Positions 24,428 through 31,064 of a stretch of 31,064 nt of DNA are shown here, piece by piece. A program made the position numbers and the translations under genes. The notes beneath the pieces are model-generated. The model was not told the DNA's origin and ran no database searches. It saw nothing but the letters and a program-made list of their open reading frames with translations. Origin of the DNA: Gammaproteobacteria bacterium (GTDB taxonomy: Bacteria; Pseudomonadota; Gammaproteobacteria; Xanthomonadales; Xanthomonadaceae); contig JAPLSI010000040.1 in assembly GCA_026398715.1 (NCBI GenBank), positions 1 to 31,064 on the forward strand, given 5' to 3'. Numbering within the stretch: the stretch's first letter is position 1; each line of letters opens with the position of its first letter.

Positions 24428-26089
24428 CTACCAGGCGAGTTTCGGCACGCAGTACGACGTCGAGCTGGCGATCTGGCCGCAGGTGGTCATAGTTTGGTCG
24501 TAAGCGCGCTTGAGGTCTGCGTACTGCCGGTATTCCGGCTGGCCCTTGCAGGAGCTGTCCAGGAACTTGAGGCTGCGATCGATGATGTACAGCCCGACCT
24601 GTATGGTGGCGACGGTGCTGGCATCGGCAGGCCGGCGACTGTTGATGGCATTGCCCTCATCGGTAAGCCGGTCCATGCCGTCGGCGCAGGCGGCGGACAG
24701 CTGACGACTGCGGTCGTCTCCCGATGAGTCGCGGCTCAGGTCGAGCGAGCCGTCTGCGCCACTGACCTTGGCGCTTGTCGGTGCTCCGGAACGGTCCTGC
24801 GAGCCCGAGGTGGCGAGTAACTGCGAAACCTCCGATTGGACCCAGGCCAGCGCGCGCTGGTGATCCTCGGTATGGCCGCTGGACGGCGCGCCCCACTGCT
24901 GGCATTGCCAGTCCTCATGCGGGGCCGAGCAGAAGCTTTCGTATTCGCCGATCAGTTTCTGGAGCTGGGTATGGTTGGTCCTGGACTCCTGGTCGAAGCT
25001 CAGGCAGGGCTCGAACAACTTGCTCATGGCACCCCAGATCTGCGCGTAGAACAAGTCGCCCGTCGCCGCGTAGATCTTGATGTTGTTGGCGGTGTAGTCC
25101 TCGACGTACTTGTCATAGTTGCGCACGCAGATGCTCTTGCCGCCCACGCTGCGCGATGAGGCTGATGGGGCGCCGGACGAGCCACTGCTGCCGGAACTCG
25201 TCCTCGCCGCCCGTGCTGCGACTTTAGCCTGACGATCGTCTTCGGCTTGCTGCAAGGCCAATTGCCGCGCTCTTTCCTTGGCTTGTCTATCGGCTTCAAT
25301 TTGCGCGAGTCGATCTTGCTCGGCTTTGATCTTCGCCAGGCGTTGACGTTCTTTTTCAGCAGCTTCTTCTTCCGCGTCGCGGATCACGCCTTCTTCGTTG
25401 GCTTGGCTCACCGCAGCGGCTAACAACGTCGACGATGAGCCTGAAGTTCTGCGTTGCAGCACCGCACCGGGCAGCGGTTTGCTGTCCTGCTCCTTCCAAA
25501 ACCTCAACGCTTCCAACGGAGTAAGCGAGTAGCCATCCCGACTGACTCCCGGAACGGTCGATGGGCAATCGGGAAAGTGAGCGTTTCTCAGTAAATATAC
25601 GTAATCGTTATTGCGCTGCTCTTGGTCGGGCTGCGGACCTTCGCCACGCATAAATGACCTGGCTTCGGTAATCGGCTTGCCGGTCTTGGGATCAAGCAAA
25701 GGATTACCCGTGTCGTCTTTCACCACGATGCGGTCGGTTAGGGCCAGGCCTTCCTTAGGATGCCTGCTCAATACACCCCAGCGCCGACTGTCAAAATCAT
25801 CGAGATAAGCCTTGCACTCGTTCACCTTTTTCTGTGCATCGGTGCAAATGCGTTCCAGTTCATCCCATCCAACCGTTCTGATTCGACCTTGTTGACCGCA
25901 CCAGTCCAGATAAAAGGCAGCTCTCTTGAACTCATCGCGAGTGGCCATATCTCTTGCCTCAATGTTTAGCCTGCCAACATCCAGGTCAGTCTCCCCCATG
26001 CCGACGCTTTGATTGGACAATAGCGCCGTGAAGACAAATGCGATGCCAAGCAGGCACACACGACTCCCTCCAAATGCTTTGCTTAACAT
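24428..26089 (-). CDS. Exported Cys-rich protein of unknown function with long charged helix
   Basis: A 553-aa protein that I do not recognise. The N-terminus has a signal-peptide-like hydrophobic stretch (VCLLGIAFVFTALLSNQ). Residues ~40-215 form a globular region with several cysteines (WCGQQGR, ICTDAQKK, ECKAYL, DCPSTV). Residues ~235-300 are a highly charged helix (EEEAAEKERQRLAKIKAEQD and following). A Ser/Gly linker follows (TSSGSSGSSGAPSASS), then a C-terminal helical domain with more cysteines (ICVRNYD, PCLSF, FCSAPHEDWQCQQW, SCKGQP, YCVPKLAW). It is the last gene of a minus-strand operon, 12 bp after the 450-aa paralogue, with an AAGGAG ribosome site. GC is markedly lower in the 5' half than in the 3' half. 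A periplasmic scaffold or partner of the three upstream proteins is a guess from context. Confidence 0.7.
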   Translation of the reverse strand: MLSKAFGGSRVCLLGIAFVFTALLSNQSVGMGETDLDVGRLNIEARDMATRDEFKRAAFYLDWCGQQGRIRTVGWDELERICTDAQKKVNECKAYLDDFDSRRWGVLSRHPKEGLALTDRIVVKDDTGNPLLDPKTGKPITEARSFMRGEGPQPDQEQRNNDYVYLLRNAHFPDCPSTVPGVSRDGYSLTPLEALRFWKEQDSKPLPGAVLQRRTSGSSSTLLAAAVSQANEEGVIRDAEEEAAEKERQRLAKIKAEQDRLAQIEADRQAKERARQLALQQAEDDRQAKVAARAARTSSGSSGSSGAPSASSRSVGGKSICVRNYDKYVEDYTANNIKIYAATGDLFYAQIWGAMSKLFEPCLSFDQESRTNHTQLQKLIGEYESFCSAPHEDWQCQQWGAPSSGHTEDHQRALAWVQSEVSQLLATSGSQDRSGAPTSAKVSGADGSLDLSRDSSGDDRSRQLSAACADGMDRLTDEGNAINSRRPADASTVATIQVGLYIIDRSLKFLDSSCKGQPEYRQYADLKRAYDQTMTTCGQIASSTSYCVPKLAW

Positions 26090-26101
26090 GTGGGCATCTC
26101 C

Positions 26102-27454
26102 TTAGTAGAGAGTATGGCGATCGGACGTTGCCCACGCGGAGTCGTAGAAGTCCGCGAGAATCTTCAAATACTCCGCGTCGCAACCATGGTCGTGACGCGT
26201 CTCGGTGCATTGCCCTGTCTTGTAATCGAATTCGCCCGAACTCGAACTACGCCAAACGACTTTCATGCCGGGGGAAATGAGGAATCCGCCCAAGGCCTGG
26301 CCGGCCACATGGTTGATTCCCTTGGCCTGATCGATTTCGTACTCGGGAAACGCCTTGAACTTGCCCAGCAAATCCAGGTGCGACAGCGAATGCCAGTCGA
26401 GTACATAGGCAAAATCGAAGTTGCCTGCGGCCAGGCCGCCGAGATCATCCACGGCCGTCACTTCGCCGGCTTGTCGACGAAGCGCCGAGGCCATCATCTG
26501 CAGCAGGCGTTCTTGCTTGGTAACGGCTTCAAATCGATTGCGCTCAAGCAAGGCTTCGCCCGTGAACGCGGCGCTGGCATCGAGCAGGGCCTGGCGCTCC
26601 CGATTGAAGCGCTCCAGTTCGGCCAGCGTGTTGCTCGACAACACCAGGGCCACCCGCTTGCCCTTGATCGAGCCGATCGAGAGGGGCGTGCCTTCGCTTA
26701 TGTGTGTGCCAGCCACCAGGCCATCGAGCAGGTTGGTCTGGATATCCATGGGCTTGAAGGTCGTGTCCGTATGCCCGGCCTGGGCCTCGGCGATCAGGCG
26801 CGCGGACTCGGCTTCGACGCTGCCCGCGGGTAAATAGATTTCGGGAAGCACGGGCTTGTTGTCCGAGTCCATCTGCTGCCAGCGGCCGTCATCCAGGCGC
26901 CGGTAGTAGGGCGATGTGGTCTCGCTTGAGATGCCGTTCCACACATGACCGATCACCAAGTGGCAGCCAACCTCCTTGGAGACATCCCATTCGTCCTTTT
27001 CACCATCGGCCAGCGCCTGGTAGTCCAGCACGCACCAAAGACCCTGAGGCAGACCTAGCACATAGGTCCCCTCTGCCTTGACGAGCTTGGTCGTGCGACG
27101 ACTGCCCTTGCCCGTTTCGGACACGTCCTTGCGCGTCGATATCACGCCATGTCCACTGCGTTTGCCGCTTTCGCAACTGCCAGTCCAGCCGGTGACCGCG
27201 AACGTCGTCGTTTCGGTCGGCCAGGGGTCACTGGCGACGTCGTTGAAACCCCTCCCTGCGGCAGGATAGCTGGCCGTTTTGGACGTCGTGCCACAGGCTT
27301 GTGTCGCTTGAATTTCCGGGGCGTGCGAACCTTGGTACCACTGCTTGGTCCTCTCCGAGTCGATCTGCGCCTGGGCTTCGCCCTGCGCCTGCACGCCCGA
27401 AGCCAGGGCCATACCCGCAAGAAAGCACAGTTGCGCAAACACACATCGCGACAT
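26102..27454 (-). CDS. Exported six-cysteine protein with MORN-like motif, paralogue 3 of 3
   Basis: A 450-aa exported protein (signal peptide LCFLAGMALASGVQAQG). It is clearly homologous to the two genes upstream of it. All three share a block order: Cys-Gly near residue 53, a MORN-like W-x-G-x-C-x-x-G-K-R-x-G-H-G motif (here WTGSCESGKRSGHGVI), GLWCVLD, GCHLV, DGRW, an AESARLIAEAQAG helix, LLDGLVAGTHI, IKGKRVALVLSSNTLAELER, RQALLDASA, FDFAYVLDWHSLSHLDLLGK, GGFLISPGM, and a final C...CDAEYLKILADFYDSAW. This is the most divergent copy; it has a longer linker after the MORN-like motif and lacks the W-F C-terminal ending. The ribosome site AAGGAG precedes ATG 27454, and 19 bp separate it from the upstream gene. 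Function unknown; periplasmic or surface location is inferred from the signal peptide and conserved cysteines. Confidence 0.8.
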   Translation of the reverse strand: MSRCVFAQLCFLAGMALASGVQAQGEAQAQIDSERTKQWYQGSHAPEIQATQACGTTSKTASYPAAGRGFNDVASDPWPTETTTFAVTGWTGSCESGKRSGHGVISTRKDVSETGKGSRRTTKLVKAEGTYVLGLPQGLWCVLDYQALADGEKDEWDVSKEVGCHLVIGHVWNGISSETTSPYYRRLDDGRWQQMDSDNKPVLPEIYLPAGSVEAESARLIAEAQAGHTDTTFKPMDIQTNLLDGLVAGTHISEGTPLSIGSIKGKRVALVLSSNTLAELERFNRERQALLDASAAFTGEALLERNRFEAVTKQERLLQMMASALRRQAGEVTAVDDLGGLAAGNFDFAYVLDWHSLSHLDLLGKFKAFPEYEIDQAKGINHVAGQALGGFLISPGMKVVWRSSSSGEFDYKTGQCTETRHDHGCDAEYLKILADFYDSAWATSDRHTLY

Positions 27455-27473
27455 TTGCCAACTCCTTCTGCAA

Positions 27474-28865
27474 TCAGTGGAACCAATAGTTCAATGCGTT
27501 GAAGCCATTGGGATCATTCCATGCCGTCTCGTAGAAGTCGGCGAGGGCCTTGAAGTAGTCGCGATCACAGGAATTGGTCTTGATCTTCTTCGACTGCTCG
27601 CAGTCGCCAAGCTTGTAACCGGCGTCCGGCTTGCCCGAGTAAGTGCGCACCGCTTCCAGTTGCGGCGTAATCAGGAACCCGCCCAGCTTCTGGCCAGCCA
27701 CGAGGGATGCGTCCGCCGAATCGTAATCCTTGAAGGTGGGCACGGCCTTGTATTTGCCCAGGAGATCGAAACGGGTCAGCGATTGCCAGTCGAGGACAAA
27801 CGCGTAGTCGAAATCGCCATGGGCAAGCCCGGTGAGGTCCTCGACCGGCACAACCTCGCGCGCGACCCGCCTGAGTGCATCGGCAACCCGCAGCAACAAC
27901 TTGTCGGTGGCCGAAGCCGCCATGAACCGTTCGCGTTGCTCGACGGCGTTCAGATCCGGCCCAAACGCGGCCGCCAGCTGCATGCTGATCGCATCGCGTG
28001 CCGAGTTCGCGGTTTCCGGCGATGCCATGACGTTTGCCGATGCGTCCAGCAGGGCTTGTCGTTCGCGCGTGAACTTGTCCATCTCGGCGATCGTCCGGCT
28101 GGACACGATCAAGGCCACGCGCTTGCCCTTGAGGGAAACATCCTGCTTGCCGCCGCCAGAGCGGATATGCATGCCCGCGATCAGGCCATCGAGCGCGTCG
28201 CTTTGTGCGTTGAACGGGCGCAAGGCGATGTCGGCCTTTCCCGCCAGCGCTTCTGCGATGATGCGACTCGACTCGCTCTCGAGCGACCCAGCCGCGAGCA
28301 CGACGGGTGGGGCGGTCGCGTGACCGGAGCCGTCGATCTGCTCCCAGCGTCCATCCGCAAGTTTGTGGAAAATGGCCGAAGCTTGCCCGTTGGCGAGCAA
28401 TCGGCAGCCCAACTCCAGCGTAAGCTGTGCTGGCTTGCCATTCTGCAGATACGGATGATCGGTGATGCACCACAGGCCTTGCGGCTTGCCGACTAGGTAG
28501 CGGCCTTGTGCTTTCACCAGCACCGTTCCTTCTACCGATCTTGGCCCAGCGTGCGTGGTTTCGCGCGTTGCGATGACGCCCGATCCACTTCGAAATCCCG
28601 ACGCGCACTCGCCACTCCAGGCGGTGACCTCAAAGCGCGTTGTTTCATCCACGACCTGATTGGAATCCCAATCAAGCTGCACTGCCGGATAGGTCACGCT
28701 GCCGGAAGACAGCCCGCACTTCGAAAGCACCTGCGACTTGAGCGCGTTGACCACTTTATCCATGTGCTTTTGTCTCGCCGCCATGGCATCGGCAGTGTCT
28801 TCGCCGGCGGCGGCCACGGCCAGCAAGGGCACTAGCAACAGGCAGGTAGCCAGTACAGTTTTCAT
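27474..28865 (-). CDS. Exported six-cysteine protein with MORN-like motif, paralogue 2 of 3
   Basis: A 463-aa protein with signal peptide MKTVLATCLLLVPLLAVAAA. It contains the same six conserved cysteines as its neighbours: KCGLSS, GECASG, GLWCITD, GCRLL, DCEQS and SCDRDYF, enough for three disulfides. The MORN-like motif reads WSGECASGFRSGSGVI. The central region alternates predicted strands and helices: LKGKRVALIVSSRTIAEMDK, REVVPVEDLTGL, FDYAFVLDWQSLTRFDLLGK, and KLGGFLITPQLEAVRTYSG. This order is faintly like CsgG/LpoB-type folds, though I would not assign it. The frame is open to 29045, but ATG 28865 has an AGGAGG site 6 bp upstream and starts the signal peptide. It begins 13 bp after the first paralogue stops. 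No homologue of known function is recognised. Confidence 0.8.
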   Translation of the reverse strand: MKTVLATCLLLVPLLAVAAAGEDTADAMAARQKHMDKVVNALKSQVLSKCGLSSGSVTYPAVQLDWDSNQVVDETTRFEVTAWSGECASGFRSGSGVIATRETTHAGPRSVEGTVLVKAQGRYLVGKPQGLWCITDHPYLQNGKPAQLTLELGCRLLANGQASAIFHKLADGRWEQIDGSGHATAPPVVLAAGSLESESSRIIAEALAGKADIALRPFNAQSDALDGLIAGMHIRSGGGKQDVSLKGKRVALIVSSRTIAEMDKFTRERQALLDASANVMASPETANSARDAISMQLAAAFGPDLNAVEQRERFMAASATDKLLLRVADALRRVAREVVPVEDLTGLAHGDFDYAFVLDWQSLTRFDLLGKYKAVPTFKDYDSADASLVAGQKLGGFLITPQLEAVRTYSGKPDAGYKLGDCEQSKKIKTNSCDRDYFKALADFYETAWNDPNGFNALNYWFH

Positions 28866-28878
28866 GTCATCCTCCTGG

Positions 28879-30345
28879 TCACGGCTTGAACCACCAGGAC
28901 AACGAGTCCGAGTCGTAGTCTGCTGGTTTGACGACCCACCACGCTTCATGGAAATCGGCGAGAGCCTTGAAGTAGTCGCGGTCGCAGGTGTTTTCCTGCC
29001 TGGTCTGCACACACGCCTGGTCCTTGACGCCGTACCGGCTGCCACCCGCGTAGATGCGGACCGCCTCGAGCTTCGGCGAGATCAGGAAGCCGCCCATGGT
29101 CTGCCCACCGATACGGGAGGCATCGGGAAAGGTGTTCGGCTTGGCAACGGGTACCTCGTCGTACTTCCCCAGCAGGTCCAGCCGCGAGGTCGACTGCCAA
29201 TCCAGTACCAAGGCATAGTCGAACTCTCCCTTGGTCAACCCGGAAAGATCGTCCACGGGGACCACTTCGCGCGCGTAGCGACGCATCGCCGCAGCAACCC
29301 GTTTGAGCAACAACTCGGGCCTGGAAACATCGATGAAGCGGGCTCGCTGCACCGTCGCCTCGTTTACCGGGCCGGTCATCGCCTCGAGGGCTGCATCGGC
29401 CCCGGCTGCCGCGGCTTTGCGCTTGCTTGAAGGCGGCGGCAGGTTTGCACTCGCATCGATCAGGGCCTGGCGCTGCCGGGTGAACTGTTCGATCCCGGCG
29501 ATACTGCGGTTGGACAGGATCAACGCCACCCGCTTGCCCTCGAGGGAAACGACAGGGTTGCCTTCGGCCATTCGCAATTGGGTGCCGGCGATCAAACCAT
29601 CCAGGGCATCGCTCTGCACGGTGAACGATTTGACTTCCACCCCACTCTTGCCGGCAGCGACTTCGCTGATGAGCCGCTGCGACTCCGCCTCCACCACGCC
29701 CGCATCCAGCACGACCGCCGGCGAGACGGGCTTGTTCTGCCAATCCACCATGTCCCAGCGCCCGTCCGGGCGCTTCTTGACATACCAGCCGCCGTTGGCG
29801 TCATCCAGCAGGCGGCAGCCGGTCTGGCCATCGTTCTGCCGCTCGTTCTTGTTGTCATAGCTGGAGTAGGTGAAATTCTGCAACTCGAGGACGCACCAGA
29901 GGCCGATCCGGCGGCCGCGTACGAAATTGCCCTCGGATTTTTCCAGTTTGGTCGAAACCACGACGGAAGAATTTTCATCCTCGCTGGTTACAAGCGTGCC
30001 GTGGCCGTCGCGTTTGCCATCGAGGCATGCGCCGGTCCATGACTTCACGGCAAAAACCGTTTGCCAGGTGTCGACTACGTTGGTCTCGAGATTGGTAAAG
30101 ACACCCGGGTAATGAACCGAGCCCGTGGACAATCCACATTGCGCGAGCACGTTGTCGCGCTGGCTCTTTTCCACTTCCTGCTGGTGCTTCGCGCGGTCCA
30201 TGACCGCTTGTTTCTCCTGTTCGGTCATGTCAGCCGCGGCCGGCCCGGCCACCAGGAGGAAGGCTCCCGCGAGGATGGAGAATAGACAGGGTTGCCGCCT
30301 GCCTGGCTGGACGGTTCCGGGCTGTTCCATGGTCGCAGTTTTCAT
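28879..30345 (-). CDS. Exported six-cysteine protein with MORN-like motif, paralogue 1 of 3
   Basis: First gene of the operon; about 488 aa from ATG 30345. The N-terminus has a polar stretch then a signal sequence (CLFSILAGAFLLVAGPAAAD). The shared blocks are all present: QCGLSTGSVHYPGV, WTGACLDGKRDGHGTLV (MORN-like), GLWCVLEL, GCRLL, DGRWDMVDWQNKP, VVEAESQRLI, SDALDGLIAGTQL, LEGKRVALILSNRSIAGIEQ, FDYALVLDWQSTSRLDLLGK, GGFLISPKLEAVRIYAG, and TCDRDYFKALADFHEAWW. It is close to paralogue 2, including an aromatic C-terminus (SLSWWFKP versus NALNYWFH). Start choice is uncertain: ATGs at 30393, 30345 and 30330 are in frame and none has a strong ribosome site. A TATACT element just upstream suggests that the operon promoter lies near 30420. 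Function unknown. Confidence 0.8.
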   Translation of the reverse strand: MKTATMEQPGTVQPGRRQPCLFSILAGAFLLVAGPAAADMTEQEKQAVMDRAKHQQEVEKSQRDNVLAQCGLSTGSVHYPGVFTNLETNVVDTWQTVFAVKSWTGACLDGKRDGHGTLVTSEDENSSVVVSTKLEKSEGNFVRGRRIGLWCVLELQNFTYSSYDNKNERQNDGQTGCRLLDDANGGWYVKKRPDGRWDMVDWQNKPVSPAVVLDAGVVEAESQRLISEVAAGKSGVEVKSFTVQSDALDGLIAGTQLRMAEGNPVVSLEGKRVALILSNRSIAGIEQFTRQRQALIDASANLPPPSSKRKAAAAGADAALEAMTGPVNEATVQRARFIDVSRPELLLKRVAAAMRRYAREVVPVDDLSGLTKGEFDYALVLDWQSTSRLDLLGKYDEVPVAKPNTFPDASRIGGQTMGGFLISPKLEAVRIYAGGSRYGVKDQACVQTRQENTCDRDYFKALADFHEAWWVVKPADYDSDSLSWWFKP

Positions 30346-30416
30346 GAAAATCAAAACGAATGACGTGACTGTCTTCGCAGAGTCCGTAACCATCCTGACA
30401 AAATCCCCATCGCGGG

Positions 30417-30422
30417 AGTATA
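30417..30422 (-). promoter_or_regulatory. Candidate -10 element for the exported-protein operon
   Basis: On the minus strand TATACT (30422-30417) lies in a locally AT-rich stretch about 70 bp upstream of the preferred start of the first paralogue. No good -35 hexamer is seen 16-18 bp further upstream, so this is a single-element call. Confidence 0.35.
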
Positions 30423-30782
30423 GGAAATTCAAACGCCCTTTTCGTGCAGTCTGGGAGATAGTCGGCGGGGTCGCAACCGCCGGCGGGGTGTCTTTGCGCG
30501 GCAGTTCACCGATCTGACGGACCTAGCACGCCACGGTCTGTGGCCCTTTCTCACCGATTCCCACAGCGGGCCGAGCGCGGTCCTGCGGCGAGATCGATAG
30601 CCGTCTCTCCGAAATCGCAGGTCGCGCGGTGTAGCGGCACAGGCGTCCGAAAGCTGGCTCAGATATCGCCGCGACTTGGGTAGGACGACGACGCTTTCCT
30701 ATAGTCCAAACGCACTAGCTCTCTGAGCTGCCGCGCGTTCCTCCTCGCCGTCTGGAAGTTTCGCGCGTCCGACTTCCTAAAT

Positions 30783-30812
30783 AAAAAAAGCCCCGCCGAA
30801 GCGGGGCTTTTC
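30783..30812 (-). terminator. Rho-independent terminator of groEL
   Basis: A perfect stem, AAAGCCCCGC/GCGGGGCTTT (30787-30796 with 30801-30810), has a CGAA tetraloop. On the minus strand it runs into seven T residues, 22 nt after the groEL stop codon. Confidence 0.92.
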
Positions 30813-30834
30813 AGTATTGCGATGAAGGGCTGGA

Positions 30835-31064
30835 TCAGAAATCCATACCGCCCATGCCACCCATGCCGCCACCACCGTGGCCGCCACCGGCGGGCTCATC
30901 TTTCTTCGGGGCTTCAGCGACCATGGCTTCGGTCGTGATCATCAGGCCGGCGATCGAGGCGGCGTTCTGCAGCGCAGTACGCGTAACCTTGGTCGGGTCC
31001 AAAATGCCCATCTCGATCATGTCGCCGTATTCGCCAGTCGCGGCGTTGTAGCCGTAGCTGCCGG
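30835..31064 (-). CDS. groEL: Chaperonin GroEL, C-terminal part (partial)
   Basis: The last 75 or so residues of the 60-kDa chaperonin, which folds cytoplasmic proteins in an ATP-driven double-ring chamber with GroES. The frame enters from the right edge with [20 protein letters not shown], continues [20 protein letters not shown] and [20 protein letters not shown], and ends with the Gly/Met tail [13 protein letters not shown] typical of proteobacterial GroEL. The stop TGA is at 30837-30835 and is followed by a strong terminator. This is the intact source sequence of the fragment found at 21415-21518. Confidence 0.97.
   Translation of the reverse strand, partial: GSYGYNAATGEYGDMIEMGILDPTKVTRTALQNAASIAGLMITTEAMVAEAPKKDEPAGGGHGGGGMGGMGGMDF
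30860..30963 (-). repeat. Direct repeat of groEL 3' end (right copy)
   Basis: Right-hand member of a 104-bp direct repeat, with the left copy at 21415-21518; 100 of 104 positions are identical. The two copies bracket 9,341 bp (21519-30859). The repeat starts within the Gly/Met tail codons and ends in the ALQNAAS codons, so it does not include the groEL stop codon. Confidence 0.88.

Larger units (their letters stand above)
30346..30834. other. Gene-free region between the exported-protein operon and groEL
   Basis: About 490 bp without a credible gene. It holds the candidate operon promoter near 30420 and the groEL terminator at 30783-30812. The part from about 30433 to 30780 contains only short open frames with no recognisable protein, RNA or repeat. 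Confidence 0.6.

Noticed and set aside
21519..30859. Calling the bracketed segment an integrative element with attL/attR
   Set aside because: No integrase, transfer or phage gene is present, and the repeat does not cover the groEL stop codon. Kept only as a possible insertion.

Overview
The window is GC-rich, densely packed DNA from a gammaproteobacterium, most likely of the order Xanthomonadales/Lysobacterales (Rhodanobacteraceae or a relative). This placement rests on the GroEL C-terminus at the right edge, the mix of secreted M20/M28 peptidases with LemA-DUF2207, YajD and DUF3429 genes, and the overall codon style. It is an inference, not a search result. I saw no tRNA, rRNA, CRISPR array, transposase or integrase.

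Left part (1-20500), conserved chromosomal blocks: the N-terminal part of glnE and a complete mgtE (both minus, separated by a good terminator); a GT-C membrane glycosyltransferase; a small exported protein translationally coupled to a secreted PA-domain zinc metalloprotease, preceded by a helically phased TCACGC array; an STAS-metallo-beta-lactamase fusion directly followed by a CHASE2-SpoIIE phosphatase whose frame is broken; convergent to these, a coupled secreted FecR-domain protein and OmpA-type lipoprotein; a secreted M20 peptidase; a LemA-DUF2207 operon; a coupled M20-like/M28 exopeptidase pair; a yajD-2OG oxygenase operon; and a DUF3429 membrane protein.

Right part (20500-31064), accessory-looking: a dimethylargininase gene of visibly lower GC; a 104-bp copy of the 3' end of groEL; a 541-aa membrane-anchored protein of unknown function; nnrU; a 0.4-kb gene-free patch holding a second groEL remnant and an FNR/Anr-like box; and a four-gene minus-strand operon. 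Three of those four genes are tandem paralogues encoding exported proteins with six shared cysteines and a MORN-like motif. The fourth encodes an exported Cys-rich protein with a long charged helix. The real groEL 3' end closes the window.

Most notable points: (1) the tandem six-cysteine exported family and its partner gene, which I cannot assign to any known system; (2) the direct repeat of the groEL 3' end bracketing about 9.3 kb that contains this operon; (3) the STAS-MBL plus CHASE2-phosphatase plus FecR/OmpA neighbourhood, which looks like an envelope-sensing partner-switching system; (4) an M20-family protein lacking canonical metal ligands. All functional statements come from reading motifs by eye; no database search was run.
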